Of a stretch of DNA of 64,000 nucleotides, positions 1 to 7,939 are shown piece by piece. The translations under genes were made by a program, and so were the position numbers. Under the pieces are notes generated by a model. The model did no database searches. It worked only from the letters and a program-made list of their open reading frames with translations, and was not told where the DNA came from. Source of the DNA: Rhodococcus sp. RD6.2 (GTDB lineage: Bacteria; Actinomycetota; Actinomycetes; Mycobacteriales; Mycobacteriaceae); contig NZ_CVQP01000010.1 in assembly GCF_001040705.1 (NCBI RefSeq), positions 74,251 to 138,250 on the forward strand, given 5' to 3'. How positions within the stretch are numbered: position 1 is the stretch's first letter; every line of letters begins with the position of its first letter.

Positions 1-110
1 TCGGACAGTTTGCGTCCCGTGCGGCTGGTGAACGATCCGCCCCGACCCGCCATCCACGCGGCCTGCTCGCGAACGGTGTCCTCGTCGACCGGATACCTGT
101 TCTCGGTCAT
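1..110 (-). CDS. 5' end of a third mau-like gene, possibly amine dehydrogenase light chain (partial)
   Basis: Only the first 36 codons are in the window; the gene runs off the left edge. Reading leftward from ATG at 110–108 the protein starts MTENRYPVDEDTVREQ and continues with a Gly/Ser/Arg stretch ending RTGRKLS. It lies 39 bp downstream of mauD on the same strand. In known mau clusters mauE and mauD are followed by mauA, the small subunit of a tryptophan-tryptophylquinone amine dehydrogenase. The identity is therefore inferred from context: the visible part shows no cofactor residues and no complete twin-arginine signal. A GGAG lies about 20 bases upstream of the start, which is far for a ribosome binding site. 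Confidence 0.45.
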   Translation of the reverse strand, partial: MTENRYPVDEDTVREQAAWMAGRGGSFTSRTGRKLS

Positions 111-149
111 GTCATGGTGTTCCACGGACGTGTCTCCTTCTCTCGGAAC

Positions 150-749
150 TCAAGCCGACTTCGCCTGCGCATGCAGGTGCTGGAGGGACGGGGTGCCGGA
201 CTCGAGGGCGTTGAGCAGACTCTCGACCTGGGCCATGTGGTTGCACAGGCCCTTGCCGGCAATCTTCCCGTGCTCGTCGAGGATCACCCCGTACGGTGTG
301 GTGCCGACCTGGTAGGCGATGCCGACGTCGCGGGCGTCGACGTAGCTCAACTCGGCTCCGATGTTGCTGCCCGCCAGAAACTCCCGGTGCTCCTCCGGGG
401 TTCCGTCGGAGATGATCACGACGTCGAGGTCGGACTCGGCACGTGCCATCGATCGCAGTCCGGGGAGCAGGCTCTTGCAGGTACTGCAGCTCGGCGCGGT
501 GAACATCAGCAGCTGCGGCTTGTCGCGGTGACCGCCGACCCGCACGGAGCGTCCGAGGTGGTCCTCGAGTCCCGCGAACGACGGGCCCGCCTGCGCGACC
601 TTCGGACCGGTGTCCATCATCCGGGCACCCAGCGGACCGAGCCGCACCTGGACGCGTCCGATCTCCCGCGCCAGGGCCAACGTCATCAGGAACAGCAGCG
701 CCACCGCCACCGCCAACACGACGACGCCCACCACCAGAAATGTTGTCAT
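150..749 (-). CDS. mauD: MauD-like thiol-disulfide protein for amine dehydrogenase maturation
   Basis: A 199-residue protein with an N-terminal membrane anchor (roughly residues 2–25, MTTFLVVGVVVL onward) and a thioredoxin-like domain. The active-site pair is visible in FTAPSCSTCKSLLP, a CxxC motif, and the cis-Pro segment GTTPYG follows later. MauD proteins act outside the membrane and help form or isomerise the many disulfides of the amine dehydrogenase small subunit. The start ATG at 749–747 overlaps the TGA of mauE by four bases, implying translational coupling. The frame stays open further upstream, but that part overlaps mauE and is not needed. Assignment rests on CxxC type, anchor, length and pairing with MauE. 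Confidence 0.8.
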   Translation of the reverse strand: MTTFLVVGVVVLAVAVALLFLMTLALAREIGRVQVRLGPLGARMMDTGPKVAQAGPSFAGLEDHLGRSVRVGGHRDKPQLLMFTAPSCSTCKSLLPGLRSMARAESDLDVVIISDGTPEEHREFLAGSNIGAELSYVDARDVGIAYQVGTTPYGVILDEHGKIAGKGLCNHMAQVESLLNALESGTPSLQHLHAQAKSA

Positions 750-1384
750 CGAACCAGTCCCGTCTGTCGTGGAAGTTGTTGAAGGTCGATCACTGCGGTG
801 TCGTACCGCGACACCGTGTTCGAGGCCCGCAGGTTCATCGACGCGGCCGTGAGATAGTCGTCGACCGGCCTGCGCCCCAGGTGGACGACGGCGCGGATCT
901 GTGCCACCGCCACCGCCGCCAGCAGGATCAGCAGACCCGCTGCGACGCCGACCAACCTCGCGACCGGTGCCACCTCCGGTGTCGGTACGAGCGCCAGCGC
1001 TGCCGCGACCGTCATGAACGCTCCTGCGCGGACCGCATGGAACCAGCCGATGCGCGGCACCTCGTGTCCGGCGCTGAACGCGAAGCAACCGCAGTCGAGG
1101 TCGCGGCGTCCCCGCGCCAGGTTGACGGTGAGCCCCGTCACGAATCCGGCGAACAGCACGGTTGCCGCCGCCGCGGACCATCGGCCACCCACTCCGGCGA
1201 TCAGCAACACTCCGATCGCGACCTCGACGTACGGCAAGGTCACCGCCACGAGACGTTCCAGCGATGCCGGCAGCAGCCGGTATCCCTTGACCACCATCAA
1301 CAGTCCGTCACGGTCACCGAGTTTCGGGACGCCCGCGAGCAGAAGCGTTCCGCCGAGAATCGATGCCACCACCACCCAGAACAT
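746..1384 (-). CDS. mauE: MauE-like DoxX-type redox membrane protein
   Basis: A 212-residue protein with about four to five hydrophobic helices starting directly at MFWVVVASILGG. The motif DLDCGCF in the middle is the Cys pair typical of MauE, which works with MauD in disulfide formation of methylamine-type dehydrogenases. The C-terminal 40 residues are hydrophilic. It is the first visible gene of a leftward operon mauE–mauD–(mauA-like). The start at 1384 is the first Met before the first helix. No heavy-chain (mauB-like) gene is present to the right; the upstream DNA belongs to a divergent permease gene. Confidence 0.8.
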   Translation of the reverse strand: MFWVVVASILGGTLLLAGVPKLGDRDGLLMVVKGYRLLPASLERLVAVTLPYVEVAIGVLLIAGVGGRWSAAAATVLFAGFVTGLTVNLARGRRDLDCGCFAFSAGHEVPRIGWFHAVRAGAFMTVAAALALVPTPEVAPVARLVGVAAGLLILLAAVAVAQIRAVVHLGRRPVDDYLTAASMNLRASNTVSRYDTAVIDLQQLPRQTGLVR

Positions 1385-1781
1385 TGATCACGTCCTCTCT
1401 CTCGTCGTGACAATGGTGGTGGGCGAATGCGGCGGTTTCGCTGCGCGCGAGCAACATCCGTACGCATCACGAGTGGAAATAGACCACGGATCGTTCCGTT
1501 CGCATCCGCACTGGTGGAGACCTGAATCCCGGAGCCGACGCCACCCACGAGCGGCGGTGTCAGGGGCGCTCGGCGGTGCACCGACCACATCGATTTCCAC
1601 TTGGGGAAACACCATCGAAACCGTGGCAACACCCGTGAAACCGCCGACGCCCGGGCGCCGCCCTCGCCGACATGAGCCCGCGTCCCTTCGGGAAACTCGC
1701 CGGAAACACGAACCTTCTAGCCTTCCGAAGGACGACCGACCGAATGATGGCCGGCCCGGTGATCGAGAACGAGGTACCGAT
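1385..1781. other. Divergent intergenic region between mauE and the permease gene
   Basis: A 397-bp gap between leftward mauE and the rightward permease. It must hold both promoters. A short palindrome CCTTCCGAAGG lies at about 1723–1733 and could be a regulator site. Open frames crossing it are continuations of other frames with no recognisable protein. Confidence 0.5.
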
Positions 1782-3329
1782 GTGGCAGCCAACAGATCTG
1801 GTGGAAGGTGGTCGCGAAACGGTGGTGCACTCGGCGCCGCGATCGCGCGGGCACGCACCACACCGCCTCCGACACAACAGGTCTTCTCACCGTTGGGAGC
1901 ACTGGGGCGGCGTCAGCTCTCACAGGTCGACCTGATCGGACAATCCCTCTCGACGATCGCGCCTGCGACCGGGATGATCTACATTGCCGCCTGGATGATT
2001 TCGGCACGGCCGGGTCTGGTCGGCCTCGCCGCAATCGTCGGGATCACGGCCGTCGTCGTCGCCGTCGCCTTCTGTGTCACCCAGTTCACCCGCAGACTCG
2101 CCGCAGCCGGTTCGCTCTACAGCTTCGCGTTCCACGGGCTTCCGCGACGAGCAACGCTGACGGTGGGGGCTGCCTTGCTGCTCGGCTACCTCGGTATCTC
2201 CATCTCGGTGCTGGCGAACTCGGCGGTCTCGCTGCTCGGAATCGCTGCCGCGCTCGATGTTCCGCTGTCGGGGAGCGGACCGATGATGGTGACAGCAGCA
2301 ATGGTCGCGGGTCTCGTCGCGGTGATCGCGGTTCGCGGCGTCCGGTTCGCGACCCGAGCGATCCTCGTCGTCGAGGTCTGTTCACTGGCCCTGATCTGCA
2401 TCCTGATGCTCGCGGGACCCGACGCGGCCGGTCACCCGACCACACCGCCATCACCGGGCACCCTTCCCGTTCTCGCCCTCATCGTCGTCCTCAGCATGGC
2501 CGGATTCGAGAGCGCCGCCTTCTTCGGACCGGAGGCCAGACGCCCGCTCACCACCGTGTCCCGCGCGGTCCTCGTCACGCCCGTGGTCTGCGGGTCGGTG
2601 TTCGTCTTCGCGGCATGGGCCGCGCTGACCGGGCGCGCCGACGCGGTCGTCGCCGCCTACTTCGACGGCACCGCCTCCGGAGTGAGTCTGGCCATGGTGT
2701 TGGCCGTGAAGGTCGGGGTCACCTGCTCGTGGCTCGCCTGCACCCTCGGTTGTGCGCAGGCCGGATCTCGGTTGCTGCTGGCGATGGGCGTGGAAGGAAC
2801 CGCGCCGAGGTCGCTCTCCCGTGTGCATCCGCGACTGCGCACCCCGTACGTCGCCGTCGCCTCCTTCCTTGTCGCGGGCATTGCCGGTGCGTGGGCGTAC
2901 CTGCGGTTCTTCGTGCAGGATTCGACCGCCTTCGACGGGTTCGTCGAGGTCGCGCTCGTCATCGCCTACACGCTCCTCGCCGTCTCGTGTCTGCGGTTCC
3001 TGCGCCGGATCGGGGAGGACTCCCCGTCCACGACGGCGATGTCGGTGGGCATGGCGGCGGCGGGGGCGAGCCTGCTCGGCTACCTCGTCGTCGACGGCGT
3101 CGCGCAGGGGCAGTGGGTGCTGCCGGTCGCCGTGCTGCTGATCGGCGCATCGGGGACCGCGTGGGCCGCAGCGCTCGCACGTCTTCGCCCGCACTCCCTC
3201 ACAACCATGGGCGCCTTCGACAGCGTCGAGACCGCGGACCTGCTTCCCGGCTCCGGGACGTTGATCCTCGACGACGACGGGCGCCCCCAGCTGGTGTCCG
3301 CCCATGCCGGCCCGGGGCCACGGGAATGA
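1782..3329 (+). CDS. APC-superfamily amino acid/amine permease
   Basis: About 515 residues with roughly 12 hydrophobic segments between residues 40 and 480. The first-helix pattern, LIGQSLSTIAPATGMIYIAAW, fits APC transporters, and the conserved FESAAFFGPEARRP segment lies near the middle. It probably imports an amino acid or amine with a cation. GTG at 1782 is chosen because GAACGAGG lies about 8 bases upstream and the protein then begins close to the first helix. The frame is open much further upstream, but that part overlaps mauE antisense. The last bases overlap the IclR gene (ATGA). Lying next to amine-dehydrogenase-type genes, it may supply their substrate; this is inference. Confidence 0.8.
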   Translation: MAANRSGGRWSRNGGALGAAIARARTTPPPTQQVFSPLGALGRRQLSQVDLIGQSLSTIAPATGMIYIAAWMISARPGLVGLAAIVGITAVVVAVAFCVTQFTRRLAAAGSLYSFAFHGLPRRATLTVGAALLLGYLGISISVLANSAVSLLGIAAALDVPLSGSGPMMVTAAMVAGLVAVIAVRGVRFATRAILVVEVCSLALICILMLAGPDAAGHPTTPPSPGTLPVLALIVVLSMAGFESAAFFGPEARRPLTTVSRAVLVTPVVCGSVFVFAAWAALTGRADAVVAAYFDGTASGVSLAMVLAVKVGVTCSWLACTLGCAQAGSRLLLAMGVEGTAPRSLSRVHPRLRTPYVAVASFLVAGIAGAWAYLRFFVQDSTAFDGFVEVALVIAYTLLAVSCLRFLRRIGEDSPSTTAMSVGMAAAGASLLGYLVVDGVAQGQWVLPVAVLLIGASGTAWAAALARLRPHSLTTMGAFDSVETADLLPGSGTLILDDDGRPQLVSAHAGPGPRE

Positions 3330-4084
3330 CCTCACACGTGGATGCGGAATCTCCCGCCGGGTTCACCGGGCAGCAACCACGGGCGGTGCGCAAGGCACTC
3401 GGCATGCTCGAGGCGGTGGCCCAACTCGGACCCGGAACGACAGCGAAGGAAATCGCGCGATTCGCCGGCGTCGCGCCGACCACGGCGTACCGCATGCTCA
3501 ACCTGCTCGTCGCAGAAGGCTTCCTCGTGCGCGTCCCCGACCTGTCCGGCTTCGCGCTCGGGCGTCGCACCGCCGAACTGTCCAGGGCCGCGGCGGCGAC
3601 CGACACGTCCGCGTCGCTGCACGAGACCGTCGAAACCCTGCGGAGCCACACCCGATTCGGGTTGCACGTCGCGTCGTTCACCGGTGGCCGGCTGCGTTTC
3701 GTCGACCAGGATCCCGACCACGAGATCGTCGGAATCGCGCTGCTGGCCAAGAACCTTCATGCCAACGCACTGGGCAAGCTGATGCTCGCCCACCATCCCG
3801 CGCTCGGCGCCGGGCTCGAACTCCGACGCCTCACCGACTACACCGTCTGCGACCCGGACGCTCTCCGCGCCGAACTGACGCGGTCGCACCGCGACGGCCA
3901 CACCTTCGAGAACCAGGAGTGCCGCCTCGGGCGATCCGCGCTGGCGGTACCGGTACGCAACCATGCGGCCGAGGTCGTCGGCGGGCTCTGCCTGCAGGGC
4001 TCGCCGCTCCGCGTGTCCGGCAGTGATCCCGAACTACTCGGATTCCTGCACGACGGCTCCCGGCAGCTCACCGGGCTGCTGTAG
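3326..4084 (+). CDS. IclR-family transcriptional regulator
   Basis: 252 residues. The N-terminal winged helix-turn-helix spans about residues 20–75 (TAKEIARFAGVAPTTAYRML is the recognition part), and the rest is an IclR effector-binding domain with the familiar segments LHANALGKLML and GRSALAVPV. The start ATG overlaps the stop of the permease gene by four bases, so the two are co-transcribed. It probably senses a substrate or intermediate handled by the permease or by the divergent mau-like genes. The gene ends in a strong hairpin that includes its own stop codon. Confidence 0.88.
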   Translation: MTSHVDAESPAGFTGQQPRAVRKALGMLEAVAQLGPGTTAKEIARFAGVAPTTAYRMLNLLVAEGFLVRVPDLSGFALGRRTAELSRAAAATDTSASLHETVETLRSHTRFGLHVASFTGGRLRFVDQDPDHEIVGIALLAKNLHANALGKLMLAHHPALGAGLELRRLTDYTVCDPDALRAELTRSHRDGHTFENQECRLGRSALAVPVRNHAAEVVGGLCLQGSPLRVSGSDPELLGFLHDGSRQLTGLL

Positions 4085-4110
4085 ACCTGCGCCGTGCGGC
4101 GCAGGTCTAC
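4081..4110. terminator. Bidirectional terminator between IclR and flavin reductase genes
   Basis: A perfect 13-bp inverted repeat, GTAGACCTGCGCC and GGCGCAGGTCTAC, with a 4-base loop. It lies between convergent genes and its left arm contains the TAG stop of the IclR gene. There is no U tract, as is usual in high-GC actinobacteria. Confidence 0.75.
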
Positions 4111-4147
4111 AGCGAGCGTCGGTGCGCGGCGAAGTCACCCGCGAACG

Positions 4148-4666
4148 TCAGTGAGCGGCGAAATCACCGAAGCCGCCCTTGAAGAAGAGCAGGGGCTGGC
4201 GTTCGATGTCGGCGGTGAGGTCGGTGATGCGGGCGATGACGATGGTGTGGTCGCCTGCGTCGTGTTCGACTTCGAGGGTCGCGTCGATGCGCGCGAGGGT
4301 GCCGTCGAGGGCGGGCGCACCGTTGGGGGCGGGTGACCAGGAGACGCCGGCGAACTTGTCGGCGCCGCTGCGGGCGAAGCCGGACGCGATCGCCTTCTGG
4401 TCGTGCGCGAGGACGTTGATGCAGAGGTGGCGGGCTTCACGCAGCAGCGGCCAGCTGGTCGACGTCTTGGTCGGGCAGAACGAGACGAACGGCGGCTCGA
4501 GGGAGAGCGAGACGACGGACTGGCACGTGAACCCGAGGGGGCGTTCCCCGTCGTGCGCGGTGATGACGGCGACGCCGGTGCAGAAGTGCCCCATCACCTG
4601 GCGCAGGGTCGCGGCATCGGGGCCAGACAGCTCTACGTGATCGGCGAGTGTGGGTTCCGCGCTCAT
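4148..4666 (-). CDS. Flavin reductase domain protein (monooxygenase reductase component)
   Basis: 172 residues, one flavin-reductase-like FMN-binding split-barrel domain. Motifs visible are GHFCTGVAVITA near the start, FTCQSVVSLSLEPPFVSFCP, and the C-terminal GDHTIVIARI and LLFFKGGFG. The closest pattern I recognise is the reductase partner of two-component flavin monooxygenases such as HsaB of steroid catabolism or HpaC. It would reduce FMN/FAD with NAD(P)H for a separate oxygenase, which is not in the window. The start is well supported by AGGAGGAG ahead of the ATG. The neighbouring flavoprotein and isomerase-like genes make a steroid role plausible but unproven. Confidence 0.85.
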   Translation of the reverse strand: MSAEPTLADHVELSGPDAATLRQVMGHFCTGVAVITAHDGERPLGFTCQSVVSLSLEPPFVSFCPTKTSTSWPLLREARHLCINVLAHDQKAIASGFARSGADKFAGVSWSPAPNGAPALDGTLARIDATLEVEHDAGDHTIVIARITDLTADIERQPLLFFKGGFGDFAAH

Positions 4667-4774
4667 GGGTGTCTCCTCCTGACGAATCTGACCTCGACAG
4701 GATGCGTGACCTGTCTGCGCTGCGCCAGGGAATGTCCCGGCCAGTGGTCTCGACGATACTGGCCCGAGGTCGCG

Positions 4775-5044
4775 TCAGGCCGGACTCTCGTGCATCACCG
4801 ACTGGTAGCCCCTGGCTCCTGCGCGTTCGACCGCCGCTTTGACGAGGCCGAACACCGCGCCCTGGATCACCGCGGCAGCCAGAACCGCCCATACCGATCG
4901 AGACAGATCGTTCGCGTCGGGTACCGATTCGTCGTCGCCGACGCGCCTCCAGACCTCCTTGAACACGAGGCCGGCGAGGATGCCGCCGAGCACGCTCGTG
5001 GCGAGCGAGACGGGCGTGTAGATCGCTTTCGATTTCACACTCAT
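4775..5044 (-). CDS. DUF4235-type small membrane protein
   Basis: 89 residues. A hydrophobic helix occupies about residues 12–30 (PVSLATSVLGGILAGLVF) and a second about 50–68. The pattern KEVWRRVGDDESVPDAND between them is typical of the actinobacterial DUF4235 family, whose function is unknown. The ATG at 5044 is preceded by GTGGAGGA. The open frame extends upstream across the flavoprotein gene, but that is a shadow. It lies 68 bp after the flavoprotein gene and 108 bp before the flavin reductase gene. Confidence 0.8.
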   Translation of the reverse strand: MSVKSKAIYTPVSLATSVLGGILAGLVFKEVWRRVGDDESVPDANDLSRSVWAVLAAAVIQGAVFGLVKAAVERAGARGYQSVMHESPA

Positions 5045-5112
5045 CGTTTGTCCTCCACTCCTTGTCGAGGTGCCCGTACCCGAACGCCACGAGCGTGAAA
5101 CATGGCACCGGG

Positions 5113-6591
5113 TCAGGCCTTGGCCGCTGCCTGTCCCGCGCGCCGCCCGAAGAAGCTGCCGTCGCCGAGTGATGCCCCGCTCGCGTAGCCGCCCGCGCAG
5201 ACCCCGGACGTGCACCGCCCCGCTGCGAACAGGCCGGGGACCGGGTCGCCGGAGACGTGGAGCACCTCCGAGTCGACGGAGGTGCGGAGGCCGCCGAGGG
5301 TGAATCCGCCGGTCATGCCGCGCAGGTCGATCGCCGCGACCGGGGAGCCGATCGGGCGCAGCCACTGCGCCTTCTTCCCGAACAGCGGGTCCTCGCCGCG
5401 TTCGGCGTTCCGGTTGTACACCTCGACCGTCGACTGGAGCGTCCCCGTCGCCAATCCCATCTCGGCTTCGAGTTCCTCGACGGTCTCGGCCACCCACTTG
5501 GGCTTTCCACGAAGCTGCGGCGTCGCCGTCGGGCGCGACAGGCCCTCCTCGTATGCGGCTTCGTCGATGATCAGGAATGCCTGGTTCTCGTTCTCGTACA
5601 GCGTTGCCTGCCCGACGCGTCCGGGGTAGGTGTCCTCGTTGATGTACCGCTGCCCCCGGCCGTTGACCAGGATTCCCCGGGCGAACAGCTGCGGGTCGCA
5701 GAAGAACGCGACCTCCGCGGCGTCCATGTGCGCGAGGTCCGCGCCGAGCGCCTGCGCCATCCGGATCGCACGGCCGTCGTGTTCCTCGATGGAGGCCGCG
5801 GGCCTGCCCTTGAGCTTCGGGGCGTACGACTCGAGCATCGTGTCGTTGTACGCGAAGCTGCCCGTCGCGAGGACCACGCCCCTGCGGGCGCGCACCGTCA
5901 CGTCCTTGCCGTACTGCTTCGCGACGACTCCGACGACGCGACCCTGCTCGTCGGTCACCAGCGTCCGCACCCGCATGTCGTACTCGGAGCGCACACCGAG
6001 CGCTGCGGCGGTGTCGGTGAGGGGCTTCATCAGCATGTAGCCGCCACCCTTCTCCGAGCTGGCGTGCTTGTCCTGCATCTGCGGGACGTGGCCGCGGGGT
6101 GCGGGCGGAATCGTTTCGTGGAACGGCGCCGCGTTTTCGCCGCCCGAGTACTGAAGACCCTGGTCGCCGGGCGGCTCCCAGCCCGGTTCGCCCCAGAACT
6201 CCGGCTTGAACGGCACACCACACTCGTCGGCCAGCCAGTGGTAGTGAGCGACGCTTCCCTCGCAGTACGCGGCGATCTTCGCCTCGTCGACGCCCGGCCC
6301 GAGGGCCGCCGTCATGAACGCCTTCATGTTGTCGACGGTGTCCTCGAACCCGCACGCCCGCTGCAGCGGCGTTCCCCCGCCCAGGTAGATGAAGCCACCC
6401 GCCATCGCGGCCGCACCGCCCCATCCGCCGGTGCGTTCGAGAACGAGGACGTCGGCACCGGCCTGGGCCGCCGCCACGGCCGCCGATGCCCCGGCAACCC
6501 CGAACCCGGCGACGACGACGTCGGCTTCGAAATCCCAGTGTTCGATCCCGGCCTCCGGGACCGGTCGCACGTCGTCCGAATCTATCGTCAT
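5113..6591 (-). CDS. FAD-binding dehydrogenase of the KstD/fumarate reductase family
   Basis: 492 residues. An N-terminal FAD-binding motif GFGVAG lies at residues 29–34, followed by an acidic residue in VLVLERTGGWGG. The C-terminus has a second FAD segment GLFAAGRCTSGVCAGGYASG. This is the FAD_binding_2 group holding 3-ketosteroid dehydrogenases and fumarate/succinate dehydrogenase flavoproteins. The GGFTLGGL and RGVVLATGSF motifs fit. A hydride-abstracting role on a ketosteroid-like ring is possible; exact substrate unknown. The ATG at 6591 has GAAAGG seven bases upstream. The gene is divergent from the hotdog-type gene at 6785. Confidence 0.8.
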   Translation of the reverse strand: MTIDSDDVRPVPEAGIEHWDFEADVVVAGFGVAGASAAVAAAQAGADVLVLERTGGWGGAAAMAGGFIYLGGGTPLQRACGFEDTVDNMKAFMTAALGPGVDEAKIAAYCEGSVAHYHWLADECGVPFKPEFWGEPGWEPPGDQGLQYSGGENAAPFHETIPPAPRGHVPQMQDKHASSEKGGGYMLMKPLTDTAAALGVRSEYDMRVRTLVTDEQGRVVGVVAKQYGKDVTVRARRGVVLATGSFAYNDTMLESYAPKLKGRPAASIEEHDGRAIRMAQALGADLAHMDAAEVAFFCDPQLFARGILVNGRGQRYINEDTYPGRVGQATLYENENQAFLIIDEAAYEEGLSRPTATPQLRGKPKWVAETVEELEAEMGLATGTLQSTVEVYNRNAERGEDPLFGKKAQWLRPIGSPVAAIDLRGMTGGFTLGGLRTSVDSEVLHVSGDPVPGLFAAGRCTSGVCAGGYASGASLGDGSFFGRRAGQAAAKA

Positions 6592-6701
6592 GGCAATGCC
6601 TTTCGGTTCGTTCAGAATACGCCGGGTGTGGCCTCTCTGATCTACCCGTGCACCGAACGCCATCGATCCCGCCGTCCCATCCTTCGGGAGTCGAGCCTCC
6701 G

Positions 6702-6720
6702 GTTCCCGATCAGCGGGAAC
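6702..6720. promoter_or_regulatory. Palindrome in the divergent promoter region
   Basis: An inverted repeat of 7-bp arms, GTTCCCG and CGGGAAC, separated by 5 bases. It sits between the divergent flavoprotein and hotdog-type genes, where a regulator controlling both would bind. The regulator is not identified. Confidence 0.4.
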
Positions 6721-6784
6721 GGGGCGGAAACACTGCCTCCTCGCCACCTAGCGTCGACTCAGGGAATCGATGGGAGGCACCGAC

Positions 6785-7354
6785 ATGGACACGATGCTGC
6801 AGGCAAGTGGACAATTCACCGTCGACGGCGAGCGCATCCGCGCGTTCGCGGACGCGACCGGGTGCACCCACCAGGCGTATCGCGAGGACAATGCCGTCGT
6901 CCCGCCGACCTACCTCTGCGGGGTCGACGCCCTCACCGGTGTCCATGACGTCCCGACCGAACGCGACTGCAGGTTCTTCGGCAGGCCGCCACGCGCAGGG
7001 GATCAGCTGACCGTCACGGTCCGCGACGGCGCGCACGACCGTCTCACCGAGTACCGCGACAGCGACGGCCGGCTCGTTGCCGACGCATGGACCCAGGGCG
7101 GCGGCGCGGACGTGGCCATCGTCGGCCTTCTCGCCGATCACGCCACCGGCTGGCTCGGGGCAGAATCGTTGCGCCGCTTCCGAACCCGGCAACTCGACTT
7201 CGACTCCGGACACGAACCGCTGTCGTGCACAGGAGAGGTCGTGCAGGAGTACACCGCGGATGGGGAAGCGCGCGTCGACGTCGTGCTCACGGCCGTCGGG
7301 GAGAGCGGACGCGTCGCGGGCCGCGCCTGGGCCACCTTCGCTCGCGCCGCCTGA
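6785..7354 (+). CDS. Hotdog-fold/MaoC-like protein
   Basis: 189 residues. The N-terminal half, with IRAFADATGCTHQAYRED and VPPTYLCGVDAL, resembles the N-terminal MaoC-dehydratase hotdog domain. The second half is a repeat-like hotdog with few conserved residues. No clear hydratase active-site pair (D..H) is visible, so it may be a partner subunit or a non-catalytic member. The ATG at 6785 is chosen over one five codons upstream because GGGAGG lies 9 bases before it. Its neighbours suggest a steroid or CoA-thioester substrate, but this is inference. Confidence 0.6.
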   Translation: MDTMLQASGQFTVDGERIRAFADATGCTHQAYREDNAVVPPTYLCGVDALTGVHDVPTERDCRFFGRPPRAGDQLTVTVRDGAHDRLTEYRDSDGRLVADAWTQGGGADVAIVGLLADHATGWLGAESLRRFRTRQLDFDSGHEPLSCTGEVVQEYTADGEARVDVVLTAVGESGRVAGRAWATFARAA

Positions 7355-7438
7355 CCCCTGCCTCAGGTTCCCTGATGTCACATCGGGTCACTTCACGACC
7401 CCGACTGTGACATCAGGGAACCAGCGGGGGAGGGGTCA
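7352..7438. terminator. Nested inverted repeat between convergent genes
   Basis: Two nested stems. The outer arms TGACCCCT (7352–7359) and AGGGGTCA (7431–7438) include both facing stop codons. The inner arms GGTTCCCTGATGTCAC (7366–7381) and GTGACATCAGGGAACC (7407–7422) pair perfectly over 16 bp. A small GGGTC/GACCC stem fits inside the loop. It probably ends transcription in both directions. Confidence 0.75.
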
Positions 7439-7810
7439 GCGGGTGACCATGTCCTCCTGGCCCCAGATCGCCTTCATGCTGGTGATCTTGGCGTCGTCGT
7501 CGAAGGTCATGACGTCGATGACGGAGATGTCGATCTTCTGCTCACCGAGGTGGGTGGTGAGGGTGAAATTGAACGCGGCGGTGTCCGCGGCGATGCGCAC
7601 GATGCCGAGCTCGGCGGTCTGCTCGAGCGGCTCGATGATGCCGTAGAACTCACGCAGCGATTCTTCGGTGGTGCGGGGCGGCGTGCCGACCGGATCCTCC
7701 ACCGTGGCGCCCGGCGCGTACAGCGCGAGCACGTCGTCGACGGTGCCGCCCGCGACCGACTTCACGTAGGACTCGATGGTGTTCTGGATGCTCTCGCGTG
7801 ACGGCGCCAT
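7436..7810 (-). CDS. SnoaL/ketosteroid-isomerase-like protein
   Basis: 124 residues of the NTF2/SnoaL fold. Features are the N-terminal helix ESIQNTIESYVKSVA, the strand VDDVLALYAPGATVEDPVG and the C-terminal KAIWGQEDMV. The VEDPVG segment and length match mycobacterial/rhodococcal steroid delta-isomerase-like proteins (Rv0760c type). It may shift the double bond of a 3-oxo-delta5 steroid; close relatives can also be enzymatically silent. The ATG at 7810 is preceded by GAAGGGA. A perfect KstR-type operator lies 24 bases upstream of the start, which supports a role in sterol catabolism. Confidence 0.78.
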   Translation of the reverse strand: MAPSRESIQNTIESYVKSVAGGTVDDVLALYAPGATVEDPVGTPPRTTEESLREFYGIIEPLEQTAELGIVRIAADTAAFNFTLTTHLGEQKIDISVIDVMTFDDDAKITSMKAIWGQEDMVTR

Positions 7811-7833
7811 GCCGGTGTCCCTTCCTCGATTAC

Positions 7834-7847
7834 TAGAACTCGTTCTA
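7834..7847. promoter_or_regulatory. KstR-type operator
   Basis: The sequence TAGAACTCGTTCTA is a near-perfect palindrome that fits the KstR consensus TnnAACnnGTTnnA at every defined position. KstR is the TetR-family repressor of cholesterol catabolism in Mycobacterium and Rhodococcus. It lies just upstream of the leftward isomerase-like gene, a position suited to repression. Confidence 0.75.
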
Positions 7848-7939
7848 CCCGCGAGGGTACAGGTGACCGCATCGTTCCCGAGGCTCAATCGACACCGATT
7901 TGTGCTCCGACGTGCACAAATGACAAAGCCGAACGGTAG

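Noticed and set aside
5257-6948. Long plus-strand open frame opposite the flavoprotein gene
   Set aside because: Antisense shadow of a clearly recognisable FAD enzyme; product is His/Arg-rich without any domain.
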